Shown here piece after piece: positions 1-10,617 of a stretch of 61,238 bases of DNA. Source of the stretch: [Flexibacter] sp. ATCC 35208 (GTDB taxonomy: Bacteria > Bacteroidota > Bacteroidia > Chitinophagales > Chitinophagaceae); the NCBI RefSeq assembly GCF_001975825.1, contig NZ_MTKN01000008.1, positions 122,291-183,528 of the forward strand, given 5' to 3'. The notes below the pieces were generated by a model. That model saw only the letters and a list, made by a program, of their open reading frames with translations, made no database searches and was not told the DNA's origin. Each line of letters opens with the position of its first letter. The first letter of the stretch is position 1. The position numbers and the translations under genes are program-made.

Positions 1-31
1 TTTAGGGATATCAATATAAGGGGGTAGTAAA

Positions 32-544
32 TTAAGCAGCCTTTTTCTTCCTGTTTTTGTTTTTGGCTGAGCGGAACTCCCAGGGAGCGATAGGTTTTCC
101 CTGCTTCCAGAGTCCCAGTTTATTACGTTTGGCTGTGGCCTGTGCCGCGGCCAATGGTGCACTTTTAGAATATTCTGTATAATGCCAGGCATGCCCTCCG
201 GCTATCATCCAGCCATTAATGTATTCACCTTTGCTACTATAGACATCGCCTATCCAGCGCTGATACCTGTCTTTTCGTAACAGTTCGACCGTTACGATCT
301 TGTTGAAACACAAATCGGACAATGCCTGTTTGCTTTTCTGGTAGTAGTCCTGCCCCTTCTCCGGTGCATCGATCGCAGAAAGCCTGATGCGGAACGTCTC
401 TTTTTTTACCAGTACCTCAAATGTATCTCCATCTATGATCCGCACTACCTTTCCTTTTATTTTCTTCGGTGGGCTGGCCACTATTGTCTGAGTAAACAGA
501 CAAAGGAGCATACACATGATCACTCTAAAAAAAAGTTTAGGCAT
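32..544 (-). CDS. Secreted thermonuclease-family (SNase-like) nuclease
   Basis: 170 residues from the ATG at 544; the frame runs on to 619, but the internal start places a hydrophobic signal peptide (about residues 5-23, ending TIVASPP) at the N-terminus. The SNase fold is visible from residue 28: VVRIIDGDTFEVLV, then IRLSAIDAPEKGQ, which carries the catalytic Arg, Asp and Glu, then RKDRYQRWIGDVY with the second Arg. The C-terminus is very basic (KNKNRKKKAA). By family it would be a calcium-dependent phosphodiesterase acting on DNA or RNA in the periplasm or outside the cell. It is transcribed divergently from proC across a 128-bp gap. Confidence 0.88.
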   Translation of the reverse strand: MPKLFFRVIMCMLLCLFTQTIVASPPKKIKGKVVRIIDGDTFEVLVKKETFRIRLSAIDAPEKGQDYYQKSKQALSDLCFNKIVTVELLRKDRYQRWIGDVYSSKGEYINGWMIAGGHAWHYTEYSKSAPLAAAQATAKRNKLGLWKQGKPIAPWEFRSAKNKNRKKKAA

Positions 545-672
545 TGCATAGGATTTTGGGATGCGAAGTAACAAATTTTCCCCCGAAGAGCCTAACCATT
601 GTGGCTGATTCATTTGCACATTTGCATATCTTGTTATACCTTCCCCTTGATTTAAAGCATATAGTGAACAAC

Positions 673-1473
673 ATGTCTAGCAAAAAAATAGCTATCATCG
701 GTGGTGGCAATCTTGGTGCTGCCATTGCACAGGGTTTACTGAAAAGCGGGTTTTCACAACCAGCCGACCTGACGATTACCAGAAGAAACGTGACGGCTCT
801 GAAAGACTTTCAGACAGCCGGTGTCAATACAACTGCTGATAACGAAGCCGCTATCCGTGATGCGGAGATCGTTGTCATCGCCCTCAAGCCGTACAACTGG
901 AAAGATGTACTGAGCAAAGTGCAGACCGCCTTTGATCCATCCAGGCAGGTGCTGATCAGTGTCATGACTGGGGTGTTAATGGATGACCTGGAAAAGGTAG
1001 GTGGTACCGGTATCGCAGTCGTACGTGCCATGCCGAATACAGCCATTGCTATTCAGGAGTCAATGACCTGTGTGTGCTACAAGAATGTGGCGCCTGAGCT
1101 GCAGGATTATGTGAAGGATATGTTCGACCAGCTGGGGGTAACCGTAGCTATCGACGAAAAGCTGATGGATGCGGCCACGGTACTGGGTGCCTGTGGTATT
1201 GCATATGCACTGCGTTTTATCAGGGCCAACATCCAGGGTGGTATCGAAATCGGCTTTGACGTACGTACGGCAAACCTGATCGCGGCACAAACCGTGAAGG
1301 GGGCGGCAGAATTGCTGATCCGTGAGAAACGCCATCCGGAAGAAGAGATCGACAAGGTGACTACCCCTAAAGGTTGTACGATTGCAGGTCTTAATGAGAT
1401 GGAACACCAGGGATTCAGTTCTTCACTGATCAAAGGAATCACAGTATCCTACAATAAGATTCAGAAAGACTAA
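673..1473 (+). CDS. proC: Pyrroline-5-carboxylate reductase
   Basis: 266 residues, the usual ProC length, starting at the ATG at 673; the frame is open upstream to 544, but that stretch resembles no ProC. The N-terminus is a Rossmann motif (IAIIGGGNLGAAIAQGL, residues 5-21). The C-terminal helical domain has the family signature TTPKGCTIAGLNEME (about residues 229-243). It reduces 1-pyrroline-5-carboxylate to L-proline with NAD(P)H, the last step of proline synthesis, in the cytoplasm. It ends 23 bp from the convergent phosphatase gene. Confidence 0.95.
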   Translation: MSSKKIAIIGGGNLGAAIAQGLLKSGFSQPADLTITRRNVTALKDFQTAGVNTTADNEAAIRDAEIVVIALKPYNWKDVLSKVQTAFDPSRQVLISVMTGVLMDDLEKVGGTGIAVVRAMPNTAIAIQESMTCVCYKNVAPELQDYVKDMFDQLGVTVAIDEKLMDAATVLGACGIAYALRFIRANIQGGIEIGFDVRTANLIAAQTVKGAAELLIREKRHPEEEIDKVTTPKGCTIAGLNEMEHQGFSSSLIKGITVSYNKIQKD

Positions 1474-1496
1474 GATAGGGAGAAACAGGACGGGGC

Positions 1497-1997
1497 TTAG
1501 ACTACTTCTGCTTTGGGATAGTCAAAGAATAGAAAGTTCTTGGTGGCGCTGTCAAACTCTTTCCATGAATTGATATTAGCTTTTACAGCAAAAACGCCGG
1601 TGGTAGGGATATTGTCTATCCTGATTTCCTGCGTGATGTAATTGGCGAAGTCGGTGATACCTGGATTGTGAGCGAAGATGGCGACAGTGTCGATATCATC
1701 ATCAATCTTAGTGATCATTTTCAGGAAGGTAGAGGCGTAGCAAAGATAGAGTTCGTCTTCCAGCAGGATGGCATCTTTGTCATAATGCCATTCTTTAGCC
1801 ATGAGACGGGCAGTCGTTTTGGTGCGTTTGGCGGGGCTGGCGATAAGGAGTTCGGGAACGATTCCCCTGGAGTGTAGGCGAGTGGCCATTTCTGGTGCGT
1901 TTTGTTTGCCCCGTTTGTTGAGTGGCCGGTCAAAATCATCTACGTCCGGATCATTCCAGCTAGATTTTGCGTGGCGGATCAGCAGTAACGTTTTCAT
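1497..1997 (-). CDS. SixA-type phosphohistidine phosphatase (histidine phosphatase superfamily)
   Basis: 166 residues. The N-terminal RHG-type motif is MKTLLLIRHAKSSWND (catalytic His about residue 9), followed by DRPLNKRG and the second family Arg in LLIASPAKRTKTTA. The second conserved His is in VAIFAHNPGITDF. SixA removes phosphate from phosphohistidine in His-to-Asp relays, but this short branch also includes phosphatases of unknown substrate, so the exact substrate is not assigned. It runs convergent with proC and has a single-gene layout. Confidence 0.85.
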   Translation of the reverse strand: MKTLLLIRHAKSSWNDPDVDDFDRPLNKRGKQNAPEMATRLHSRGIVPELLIASPAKRTKTTARLMAKEWHYDKDAILLEDELYLCYASTFLKMITKIDDDIDTVAIFAHNPGITDFANYITQEIRIDNIPTTGVFAVKANINSWKEFDSATKNFLFFDYPKAEVV

Positions 1998-2130
1998 CCT
2001 GTTATTGATAATTGACTTTTAGTTACTTACTAATTTACTGAAATAACTGGATCACTTCATGGTGTGGCCTGCTGCATAAAGCCTGATTTAAGATAAAATT
2101 AATAATGCCCGTAGCAGGTGCTGCCTAAAA

Positions 2131-2163
2131 ATAAAGCCCGTTGCGTAGCAACGGGCTTTATTT
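2131..2163. terminator. Bidirectional intrinsic terminator
   Basis: 12-bp stem AAAGCCCGTTGC / GCAACGGGCTTT with a 3-nt GTA loop, A-rich on the left and T-rich on the right. It lies just past the stop of the minus-strand amidotransferase gene at 2164, so it probably ends that transcript before the sixA-type gene. Confidence 0.85.
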
Positions 2164-4011
2164 TTAGTATCCTCTTTCGTTCTTCCCTTCCATGAAGTTC
2201 ATAAACGCCTTATTCACTACCCTATTCCCTCCCGGTGTCGGATAATTCCCTGTAAAGTACCAATCCCCTAAGTTATTAGGACAAGCCTCGTGCAGGCTCT
2301 CAATAGACTGATAAATCACATTTACCTCTGCGCTTATTCCTTTCGGAGTGATGATCTCTGCAATCTTTGCAGAAATCTGCTCAGTAGTAAATGGTTTATA
2401 AATATTCCTCACCACGTTCTGCGCATGCAATGTATTTGTACGTTGTAACTCATTGCACAAACCATACGCTTCCTGCAGTATATGCTCCTTACCATGGTCT
2501 TTCAGCAGGGCAATTGCTGCCTGGAAAGCCACAAAATCACCCATCTTGCTCATATCAATACCATAGCAGTCAGGATAACGGATCTGTGGAGCAGAAGAAA
2601 CGATAATAATACGTTTTGGACCCAGTCTGTCCAGCATTTTGATAATGCTTTCACGCAGGGTGGTACCTCTTACGATAGAGTCATCGATCACTACCAGCGT
2701 ATCCACACCCGGACGAACAGTACCATAAGTGATGTCATACACGTGCTGCACCATCTCATTACGGCTGGTATCGGCAGTGATGAACGTACGCATCTTCACG
2801 TCTTTGATAGCAATTTTGTCGATGCGGATACGGCGGTTCACCATTTCAGTCAGCTTTTCCTCATCGAAGTCTTTGCCCCATGATACGATCCTTTCTACCT
2901 TGATTTTATTCAGGTAGTCTTCCAAACCCTTGATCATACCATAAAAGGCAATCTCAGCAGTGTTTGGAATAAAGGAGAAGATGGTATTCTTCAGGTCATT
3001 ATTAATATCTGCAAGAACCCGCTCAGCCAGGTTGTAACCCAGGCGGGAACGCTCTTTATAGATCTTTTCGTCATTACCACGGGAGAAGTAGATCCTCTCG
3101 AAGCTACAAGCTTTACGTTCTTTCTGATCCAGGATCTGCTCAATGCTGTATTCGCCGTTTTCTTTTACGATCAGGGCGTTTCCTGGCATCAGTTCGTGTA
3201 CTTCATTTTCACCTACATTGAATGCGGTACGGATGGCAGCACGCTCAGAAGCGGCTACGATCACCTCGTCATTCACATAATAATAAGAAGGACGGATACC
3301 GTGGCCATCGCGGATCACGAAAGAATCGCCGCTACCCAGCAGGCCACACACGTGATAACCACCGTCGAACATAGAGAAGGCATCCTTCAGGATCTTCTTC
3401 ACATCCAGTCCGTTCTGACGTACTTCATCTTCTTTGCACAGGAAGTGGTGTACAACTTCCAGCATCGCCGCGAGGTCACTGTTACGGTGAGTTTCTCCCG
3501 GGTCTACATTTACGAACTTAAACAGTTCATCAGCATTTACGAGGTTGAAGTTGCCTGCGATAGAGAGGTTGCGTGCGGGGATGGTGTTATATCTTACGAA
3601 CGGGTGGCAGAGTTCTACGTTGTTTTTACCCTGAGTGGCGTAGCGGAGGTGACCCATCATGTTTTCGCCGAGGAAACGCATGTGGCCTTTCATGAGGCCG
3701 GGGTACTTGGTAATTTCCGGTTGGTACTTTTCGATTTCGTCGATTTCGTCTCTTACCTTGCCGAAGATGTCTCCTATGGCTTGGGGAGCGCTGCTTCGAA
3801 GCCTGTGCATGAAGGGAACCCCGGGTTCGGTGTTCAACTTCACAGTGGCTATACCTGCACCATCCTGTCCACGGTTATGCTGCTTTTCCATCAGCAGGTA
3901 CAATTTGTTGAGGCCGTAGAAAACCGTTCCATATTGTTGCTGATAATAAGAAAAAGGCTTCCTAAGTCTTATAAATGCTAATCCGCATTCATGTTTTATG
4001 GCTTCGCTCAT
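2164..4011 (-). CDS. Amidophosphoribosyltransferase-type protein (Bacteroidota long form)
   Basis: 615 residues from the ATG at 4011; this start puts the class II glutamine-amidotransferase Cys at residue 9 (MSEAIKHECGLAFIRL), so a short propeptide would have to be removed. The GATase half contains GHMRFLGENMMGHLRYAT and NGNFNLVN-like motifs (AGNFNLVN). The C-terminal phosphoribosyltransferase half carries the PRPP loop LVVIDDSIVRGTTL. The family transfers ammonia from glutamine to PRPP, the first step of purine synthesis. The protein is longer than classical PurF (~470-500 residues), as is seen in Bacteroidota; these genomes often also have a standard PurF, so this copy may be a specialised paralogue. 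I leave the symbol empty for that reason. Confidence 0.85.
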   Translation of the reverse strand: MSEAIKHECGLAFIRLRKPFSYYQQQYGTVFYGLNKLYLLMEKQHNRGQDGAGIATVKLNTEPGVPFMHRLRSSAPQAIGDIFGKVRDEIDEIEKYQPEITKYPGLMKGHMRFLGENMMGHLRYATQGKNNVELCHPFVRYNTIPARNLSIAGNFNLVNADELFKFVNVDPGETHRNSDLAAMLEVVHHFLCKEDEVRQNGLDVKKILKDAFSMFDGGYHVCGLLGSGDSFVIRDGHGIRPSYYYVNDEVIVAASERAAIRTAFNVGENEVHELMPGNALIVKENGEYSIEQILDQKERKACSFERIYFSRGNDEKIYKERSRLGYNLAERVLADINNDLKNTIFSFIPNTAEIAFYGMIKGLEDYLNKIKVERIVSWGKDFDEEKLTEMVNRRIRIDKIAIKDVKMRTFITADTSRNEMVQHVYDITYGTVRPGVDTLVVIDDSIVRGTTLRESIIKMLDRLGPKRIIIVSSAPQIRYPDCYGIDMSKMGDFVAFQAAIALLKDHGKEHILQEAYGLCNELQRTNTLHAQNVVRNIYKPFTTEQISAKIAEIITPKGISAEVNVIYQSIESLHEACPNNLGDWYFTGNYPTPGGNRVVNKAFMNFMEGKNERGY

Positions 4012-4058
4012 CCCATTATGAATTGAAGGCGCGAAGTTACGTTGAAAAAACCTAAACA

Positions 4059-4087
4059 AAAAGGCGGATCGATTTGATCCGCCTTTT
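4059..4087 (-). terminator. Intrinsic terminator of the SurA-like gene
   Basis: 12-bp perfect stem AAAAGGCGGATC / GATCCGCCTTTT with loop GATTT, 6 bp beyond the stop of the minus-strand SurA-like gene, with T residues on the minus strand. It also isolates the downstream amidotransferase gene, whose promoter must lie in 4012-4058. Confidence 0.85.
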
Positions 4088-4093
4088 CAGTAA

Positions 4094-5476
4094 TTACTTC
4101 TGTGCTACTGCACCCATCCATCTGGCTATATGCCCACATTTCTTATACTCATTATCTACATGGATGTAATATGTAGGGATTGTTTCTCTCAGCCATTTAT
4201 CTCTTGCTTCTGCCTGTTTGATGGCCAATGTACGCTGTTGAATACGTGCGTAATCGTCATTCAGGTTTTCGCGGTGAGGGTTGGTACGTGTTTTCAGGTA
4301 TACGATACGAAGCTGGGTAGCTTTGCTTTCTTCGTCTACATACTGTACAGGTTCTGATATGCCGCCTGGTTTCAGGGTATCGAGCATCATAACGATGGCT
4401 CTTTCTGATGGCTGATCCAGCTGGTCCATAGTGATCAGGGTACCGCCGCTTACATTGTTCTGCAACATACCACCTGTAAATTTGGCCATTTGCTCATCGC
4501 TGAATTTGTTCACAGCATCACCGAAGTTCATTTTACCATTTACGATGAGTTGACGAATGCTATCCAGTTTCACCTTTGCAGCAGCGATATCAGACTTACC
4601 AACGAGTGGTTTAAGCAGGATGTGCTGTACGGTGATGTTGTCGCCCTGGCGTTTCAGACACTGGATCAGGTGGTAACCGAACTGGCTTTTTACAGGAGAA
4701 GAGATCTCATTTTCCTTGAGCCTGAAAGAGGCAGCAAGGAATTCAGGATCCCACTGTTTGTCAGTACGGTTCAGGATGTAGATACCATTATTTTCTTTGG
4801 TACCTGGATCTTCGGAGATCATGATGGCCTGGCGGCCGAAGTCGGCTTTCTTTGCCAATACATCTTTTTTGATCTCATTCAGGCGGTCGATGGTGTATTG
4901 TTCCATCTCTTTGGTTGCCTTTGGAATGATGATCAGTTGACCGATTTCCAGTTCAGACTCATAAAATTTGAGGCTGTCCTTAGGAATACCGTCAAAATAT
5001 CTTTTCACCTCAGAAGGTGTAACTTTCACAGAGTTAGTGATCTTGTCCTGCATAGCCTTGGCCAGCAGCCCTTCTTTGATAGGCTGGCGGAAGCGCTCAC
5101 GCAGCTGGTATACGGAGTAACCGGTTATTTCTTTCATTTTCTCACGGCTACCGTACAGTTGCTCGAAGTAGCGGATACGGTTGTCGATCTGACCATCCAC
5201 ATCTGATTCACTTACGGGCAAGCTGTCTCTCTCTGCCTGAATCACCATTACTTTTTGGGCAATGATCTGTTCCATGATCGTACAAGCCGCATCAGGAGGC
5301 AGATTACCGTCCTGAATCTGGCGTTGCATATTCACCAGTTCCCCTTCTACATCGGAGCTCAGGATGATCTTATCTCCCACAATAGCGGCAATTTTGTCCG
5401 CCACCATTCGCTGCTGCGCAGAAGCAACCTGACCGAGCAGCATCACAACTGCAGAAAAAGCCAAAAATTTATTCAT
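4094..5476 (-). CDS. SurA-like periplasmic peptidyl-prolyl isomerase
   Basis: 460 residues from the ATG at 5476; the frame runs on 9 codons upstream, but this start begins a clean signal peptide (MNKFLAFSAVVMLLGQVASA). The SurA N-terminal region follows (VADKIAAIVGDKIILSSDV). Two parvulin-like segments are visible: a diverged one around residues 170-280 and a better one with NITVQHILLKP, DAVNKFSDEQ and GGMLQNN. By family it chaperones unfolded outer-membrane proteins in the periplasm. A Cys pair is absent from the core. It has its own terminator, and the infB operon lies upstream on the same strand behind another terminator. Confidence 0.88.
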   Translation of the reverse strand: MNKFLAFSAVVMLLGQVASAQQRMVADKIAAIVGDKIILSSDVEGELVNMQRQIQDGNLPPDAACTIMEQIIAQKVMVIQAERDSLPVSESDVDGQIDNRIRYFEQLYGSREKMKEITGYSVYQLRERFRQPIKEGLLAKAMQDKITNSVKVTPSEVKRYFDGIPKDSLKFYESELEIGQLIIIPKATKEMEQYTIDRLNEIKKDVLAKKADFGRQAIMISEDPGTKENNGIYILNRTDKQWDPEFLAASFRLKENEISSPVKSQFGYHLIQCLKRQGDNITVQHILLKPLVGKSDIAAAKVKLDSIRQLIVNGKMNFGDAVNKFSDEQMAKFTGGMLQNNVSGGTLITMDQLDQPSERAIVMMLDTLKPGGISEPVQYVDEESKATQLRIVYLKTRTNPHRENLNDDYARIQQRTLAIKQAEARDKWLRETIPTYYIHVDNEYKKCGHIARWMGAVAQK

Positions 5477-5511
5477 AGTATTAAATAGCACAGTGAGTCT
5501 CAAAAATAACC

Positions 5512-5541
5512 AAAAAATAAGCCGCGTAAGAGCGGCTTATT
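5512..5541 (-). terminator. Intrinsic terminator of the rimP-nusA-infB operon
   Basis: 10-bp perfect stem AATAAGCCGC / GCGGCTTATT, 6-nt loop, with a T-run on the minus strand (A-run 5512-5517). It lies 46 bp past the infB stop and 36 bp before the SurA-like start. A T-run also follows on the plus strand. Confidence 0.85.
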
Positions 5542-5586
5542 TTTTTAACAAAATTTTATTGCTGTAAAAGCCTTGTGCAGGCTGCA

Positions 5587-8500
5587 TTAGAGCGTACGTT
5601 TAACTTCTACTTCTTCGAAACCTTCTACGATATCGCCCACTTTCAGGTCGCTGTAATTCTTGATACTCAGACCGCACTCCATGTTGGATGCAACTTCCTT
5701 CACATCGTCCTTATAGCGTTTCAGGGATTGAAGTTCGCCGGTGTAGATCACGATACCTTCACGTACCAGGTTGACACGGGTGTTACGGGTGATCTTACCA
5801 TCCAGTACAAAGCAACCTGCAACGGTAACCTTGTCGAAGCGGTAGGTTTCGCGGATTTCCACGTTCGCAACCACTTTCTTCTCGATCTTCGGTTCCAGCA
5901 TACCTTCCATCGCGCTCTTCAGTTCATCGATAGCGTCATAGATGATGGAGTAAGTACGGATTTCGATATTTTCTTTCTCTGCCAGTTTGCTAGCCTGAGA
6001 AGAAGGTCGAACCTGGAAGCCGAGGATGATCGCATCGGATGCGGTAGCCAGCAATACGTCGGATTCGGTGATCTGACCTACTGCCTTGTGTACAACGCTC
6101 ACCACGATTTCTTCGGTAGACAGTTTCTGCAGGGAGTCGCTCAGCGCTTCTACAGAACCATCGAAGTCACCCTTGATGATTACGTTCAGTTGTTTGAAGT
6201 TGCCCAGTGCCAGACGGCGGCCAATTTCATCCAGTGTGATATGTTTCTTAGTACGGATACCTTGTTCGCGGATGATCTGAGCACGACGGTTTGCAGTTTC
6301 CTTCGCTTCAGATTCATTTTCATACATTCTGAATTTCTCACCGGCCTGTGGAGCACCGTTCAGACCCAGCACCTGTACAGGAGCAGATGGCCCGGCGGAG
6401 TCAACGCGCAGACCGCGTTCGTTGAACATCGCTTTGATCTTACCGAAGTTAGAACCGGAAGCGATGGTATCGCCCTGACGGAGGGTACCATTTTGTACCA
6501 GCAGGGTCGCTACATAACCACGACCTTTATCGAGAGAGGCTTCGATCACGCTACCGGAACCTTCCCTGTTCGGGTTAGCTTTCAGTTCCAGCAGTTCTGC
6601 TTCGAGCAGGATCTTTTCCAATAATACGTCGATGTTCAGACCGCTCTTCGCTGAGATTTCCTGGCTTTGGTATTTACCACCCCAATCTTCAACCAGGAGG
6701 TTCATACCTGCCAGTTGTTCTTTGATTTTTTCCGGGTTGGCGCCATCCTTATCGATCTTGTTGATCGCAAAGATCATTGGCAGACCAGCAGCCTGTGAGT
6801 GGGAGATTGCTTCACGTGTTTGAGGCATGATAGCATCGTCCGCAGCGATTACGATGATTGCAATATCCGCCACCTTGGCACCACGGGCACGCATCGCTGT
6901 AAACGCTTCGTGACCAGGGGTATCGAGGAAGGTAACGCGCTTGCCAGCAGCTGTAGTCACCTGGTAAGCACCAATGTGCTGGGTGATACCGCCGGCCTCA
7001 CCGGATACTACGTTTGCATTACGGATATAGTCAAGTAATGAAGTTTTACCGTGGTCAACGTGACCCATGATGGTAACGATTGGTGCTCTAGGTACCAGAT
7101 CTTCTTCATTATCCTGGATTTCTTCTTCTTCTATGTCGTCGGATTCATCTACACCGATGAATTCTACTTCATAGCCAAACTCGCCAGCTACCAGTTCGAT
7201 TACTTCTGCATCCAGACGTTGGTTGATGGATACCATGATACCCAGTCCCATACATTTTGAGATCACCTCGGCAAAGCTTACATCCATCAGGTTGGCCAGT
7301 TCGCTTACAGAAACGAACTCAGTAACCTGCAGCTTGTGGTCACCGCCGGCCTGATTTGCCATTTGCTCAGCGAGCTCATGACGTTTCTCACGGCGTTGTT
7401 TTGCTTTGATGTTTTTGCCTCGGCCTCCACCACCGCCCATTTTGGCCATGGTTTCCTTGATCTTATTCTGGATTTCGTTTTTGTCGATCTCCTTATCTTC
7501 TGGCTTGCCGCTACGGTTGTTATAGCTGCTACCACCTGGGCGATTGCCATATTGGCCGCCACCACTACGGTTGTAACCACCACCTTGTCCACCCGGACGG
7601 TTGCCACCCTGACCACCACCTGGACCGCGATTGCCTCCCTGATGACCTGGACCACCCGGACCACGGTTACCACCCTGATGACCTGGACCACCACCTGGGC
7701 GGTTGTCACGGTTAGGTGCGGTATGAGGTCTGCTAGGACCAGCCGGACGGTTAGTGTTGCTACTATTATTGTTGTTATGGCCGCCACCGTGACTATGATC
7801 ACGGTTACCACCACCACCACGGTTGTCTCTGTTGAAGTTACGGTTACCACCCTCGCGGTTACCGCCCTGGTGACCCTGGCCACCACGGTTACCACCCTGG
7901 TTGTTGCCATGAGTACCTTCGCCACCCTTGTTGGCTTCATCGCCTGGCTGGATAGGCTCAGGTTTCTTTTCGACAATTATACGCTTACGTTTACGGTTGT
8001 TTTCGGCATTATTATTATTGCCACCGCGGTTGAAGTTATTATTGCCCTTATTGTCACGATCTCTCCTTTCCTGATGAACGGGGAGGTCGATTTTACCGAT
8101 GACTTTAGGACCAGTTAATTTTTCTGCCTGAATGTTTTCAATTACGGCAGAACCGGTGTTGTCATCTTGCTCAGATGTGATATCTGCTGCTGCAACTACG
8201 TCCATATGGTGTGCGGCCGGCTTAATTTGTTCTTTTGCAGCCGGTTCTTTTGTTTTTTCCTGAGCAGCTGCCGGTTTTTCGGTAGCTGGCGCCTGTTTCT
8301 CTTCTACAGCTTTTGGAGCAGTTTTTTCAGCAGCAGGCGCTGTAATTTTTTCTTTTTCTATTGGTTGTTGTTGCACCGGAGTAGGTTTTACTTCTGGCTG
8401 GACAGGTTTTTCTGTCGCAACAGGAGTTTGAACCGGAGGAGTAGTTTGCTGTTGTACAGGAGGTACCTGTACAGGCTCTTGCGCCTTAGCTACCGGTTCC

Positions 8501-9225
8501 GGTTGTTTTGCAACCGGTGGTTTCTCTTCCTGTTCTGGCCTTTTAGCTGCGGCAGGCTGAGGTTTTTTATTATTATGTCTGTTCAGAGCCTCGAGGTCGA
8601 TAGTGCCCATGATTTTAGGACCATTGATTCTTGGAGTATCTGGTTTCTTTTCAGGTTCCGGTTGTGGCTTTGGTTCCGGCGCTTTTTCAGCGACAGGTGC
8701 TACAGGCGGTTGCTGCGGTTTAACTTCTTCCTTCACTATAACAGGAGGAACTTCTGCAACCGGTGCCTTTACAGGCTCTGGTTTAGGCTCAGGCTTCGGC
8801 TCCGGTTTGGGTTCGGGCTTCGGCTCGGCTTTAGGCTGTTCTACCTTCGGCTCAGGCTTTGGTTCTGGTTTAGCTTCTGGTTTTGGTACCTCTGCTACCG
8901 GGGCTGTGGGCTGCTCTTCCTTGGCAGCTGCTTCTTTCTTCTTAGCGGCTGCTTCTGCTTCTTCTTTTTCCTTCTTCTTCATTGCATCTAACACGCTTCC
9001 TTTGGGCAGGGCTATCTGATCGCTTTTACGCTTATTAGCCTTGTCCTGTTGGAATTCAGATTGCAAAGCTGTGTACATCTGAGAGGTCAGGCGTGCATTA
9101 GGTGAACCGAATCCATCCATGTCATAGCCTTTATTAGAAAGGAAGTCGATCAACGTTTCCTTTCCAATATTAAACTCTTTCGCTGCTGCCAGCAATCGCG
9201 GCGTGTTGTTTGTTACTTCAGGCAT
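5587..9225 (-). CDS. infB: Translation initiation factor IF-2 with very long N-terminal extension
   Basis: 1212 residues from the ATG at 9225 ([20 protein letters not shown], a typical IF2_N start); the 13-codon upstream extension of the frame has no family character. After the first IF2_N domain comes a roughly 550-residue low-complexity part: Lys/Glu/Ala coil, [10 protein letters not shown] repeats, a Pro/Gln-rich stretch, then an Asn/Gly/Arg-rich block ([10 protein letters not shown] repeats, about residues 450-600). A second IF2_N-like domain (about 640-700) precedes the GTPase domain, whose G1 is GHVDHGKT (about residue 725), with DTPGHEAF and NKID behind it. Domains II-IV complete the protein. 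It places initiator tRNA on the 30S subunit. It is the last gene of rimP-nusA-infB, 123 bp after nusA. Confidence 0.97.
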   Translation of the reverse strand: MPEVTNNTPRLLAAAKEFNIGKETLIDFLSNKGYDMDGFGSPNARLTSQMYTALQSEFQQDKANKRKSDQIALPKGSVLDAMKKKEKEEAEAAAKKKEAAAKEEQPTAPVAEVPKPEAKPEPKPEPKVEQPKAEPKPEPKPEPKPEPKPEPVKAPVAEVPPVIVKEEVKPQQPPVAPVAEKAPEPKPQPEPEKKPDTPRINGPKIMGTIDLEALNRHNNKKPQPAAAKRPEQEEKPPVAKQPEPVAKAQEPVQVPPVQQQTTPPVQTPVATEKPVQPEVKPTPVQQQPIEKEKITAPAAEKTAPKAVEEKQAPATEKPAAAQEKTKEPAAKEQIKPAAHHMDVVAAADITSEQDDNTGSAVIENIQAEKLTGPKVIGKIDLPVHQERRDRDNKGNNNFNRGGNNNNAENNRKRKRIIVEKKPEPIQPGDEANKGGEGTHGNNQGGNRGGQGHQGGNREGGNRNFNRDNRGGGGNRDHSHGGGHNNNNSSNTNRPAGPSRPHTAPNRDNRPGGGPGHQGGNRGPGGPGHQGGNRGPGGGQGGNRPGGQGGGYNRSGGGQYGNRPGGSSYNNRSGKPEDKEIDKNEIQNKIKETMAKMGGGGGRGKNIKAKQRREKRHELAEQMANQAGGDHKLQVTEFVSVSELANLMDVSFAEVISKCMGLGIMVSINQRLDAEVIELVAGEFGYEVEFIGVDESDDIEEEEIQDNEEDLVPRAPIVTIMGHVDHGKTSLLDYIRNANVVSGEAGGITQHIGAYQVTTAAGKRVTFLDTPGHEAFTAMRARGAKVADIAIIVIAADDAIMPQTREAISHSQAAGLPMIFAINKIDKDGANPEKIKEQLAGMNLLVEDWGGKYQSQEISAKSGLNIDVLLEKILLEAELLELKANPNREGSGSVIEASLDKGRGYVATLLVQNGTLRQGDTIASGSNFGKIKAMFNERGLRVDSAGPSAPVQVLGLNGAPQAGEKFRMYENESEAKETANRRAQIIREQGIRTKKHITLDEIGRRLALGNFKQLNVIIKGDFDGSVEALSDSLQKLSTEEIVVSVVHKAVGQITESDVLLATASDAIILGFQVRPSSQASKLAEKENIEIRTYSIIYDAIDELKSAMEGMLEPKIEKKVVANVEIRETYRFDKVTVAGCFVLDGKITRNTRVNLVREGIVIYTGELQSLKRYKDDVKEVASNMECGLSIKNYSDLKVGDIVEGFEEVEVKRTL

Positions 9226-9348
9226 ATTGTAATCTCGGGCCTCCCCTTTTTTCCCGTTTATCAACGGGACTCCTTTTTAACAATTAACAATAACTTAAAA
9301 AAAATCCTGTCAAGTAAGCCCACATCCCGGGGAAGTGGAGGTGCGGTC

Positions 9349-10596
9349 TTACTCTTTGTCAAATTCTTCCTGCAGGATCCTTCTCACGTCCTTTACAGTT
9401 TCTTCTTCCAGATCAGAACGACGTACCAATTCTTCAACAGTCAGGTCTAATACGCTACGGGCGGTATCACAACCAATACGTTTGAGTTCATCCAGTACCC
9501 ATTCTTCGATCTCATCTGAGAATTCGGAAAGGTCAATATCGTACTCAGCCTGCTCTTGTTCCTCATCACGGAATACATCTATTTCATATCCGGTCAATTC
9601 ACAGGCCAATTTAATATTTACCCCTTTTTTACCGATAGCCAGAGATACCTGATCTGCCTTTAAAAAAACGGATGCGTATTTATTCTCATTATCTATTTCC
9701 ATGCGGCTGATACGCGCAGGTGTTAACGCACGCTGGATCAACAGTTGAATATTCGCAGTATAGTTAATGATATCAATATTTTCGTTTCGCAGTTCACGTA
9801 CTATGCCATGGATACGGCTTCCTTTCATACCCACACAGGCACCAACAGGGTCGATACGGTCGTCATATGATTCAACTGCCACTTTAGCTCTTTCTCCGGG
9901 CTCACGAACGATTTTCTTGATTACAATCAGGCCGTCAAAGATCTCCGGAACTTCAATTTCCAGCAATTTAGCGAGGAAGGTAGGATGGGTGCGGGAGAGA
10001 ATGATGAGCGGAGCGTTGTTCTTCATCTCCACTTTTTTTACTACTGCCCTTACATTTTCACCTTTCTTGAAATAATCGGTAGGAATCTGTTCAGATTTAG
10101 GTAAAATTAACTCATTCCTTTCATCATCAAGCAATAAAACTTCTTTTTTCCAAACCTGGTAGACTTCACCTGTTACAATTTCACCTACCCTATCCGCATA
10201 TTTCTTTACTAAAATGTTCTTTTTCAGGTCACCGATACGTGCAGACAATGTCTGCTTAGCAGCCAGGATGGCTCTGCGGCCAAAATCCATGATCTCAACT
10301 TCCTCGTACAAATCCTCACCTACCTGGTAATCCGGTTCTACTAAAATGGCTTCAGAATAAGCGATCTGTGCATTATCATCTTCTACCTCACCATCATTAA
10401 CAATGGTACGGCGGCGCAATATTTCCAGGTCACCTTTCTCAGTATTTACAATCACGTCAAAATTCTCATCAGAGCCATACTTTTTACGGAGAAGCGTTTT
10501 AAACACATCTTCTAACACCTTCATTAACGTAGGACGGTCAATGTTTTCTGCTTCTTTAAACTCCGTGAATGACTCAATCAGATTAATACTAGCCAT
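9349..10596 (-). CDS. nusA: Transcription termination/antitermination protein NusA
   Basis: 415 residues. The N-terminal RNA-polymerase-binding domain (MASINLIESFTEFKEAENID) is followed by the S1 domain (IVTGEVYQVWKKEVLLL) and two KH domains (CVGMKGSRIHGIVREL and LAIGKKGVNIKLACELTG). It ends with an acidic linker and a single helix-hairpin-helix-like segment (DELKRIGCDTARSVLDLT) in place of the longer repeats of E. coli NusA, hence the shorter length. It controls RNA polymerase pausing, termination and antitermination. It lies 21 bp downstream of rimP in the conserved operon. Confidence 0.96.
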   Translation of the reverse strand: MASINLIESFTEFKEAENIDRPTLMKVLEDVFKTLLRKKYGSDENFDVIVNTEKGDLEILRRRTIVNDGEVEDDNAQIAYSEAILVEPDYQVGEDLYEEVEIMDFGRRAILAAKQTLSARIGDLKKNILVKKYADRVGEIVTGEVYQVWKKEVLLLDDERNELILPKSEQIPTDYFKKGENVRAVVKKVEMKNNAPLIILSRTHPTFLAKLLEIEVPEIFDGLIVIKKIVREPGERAKVAVESYDDRIDPVGACVGMKGSRIHGIVRELRNENIDIINYTANIQLLIQRALTPARISRMEIDNENKYASVFLKADQVSLAIGKKGVNIKLACELTGYEIDVFRDEEQEQAEYDIDLSEFSDEIEEWVLDELKRIGCDTARSVLDLTVEELVRRSDLEEETVKDVRRILQEEFDKE

Positions 10597-10617
10597 GTTT
10601 TGCTTATATTATATATT

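Noticed and set aside
7305..8991. Long open frames antisense to and out of frame with infB (for example 7336-8118 and 8167-8991)
   Set aside because: They mirror the low-complexity repeats of the IF-2 N-terminal region; their products are strings of Thr/Val or Phe/Arg/Leu with no domain.
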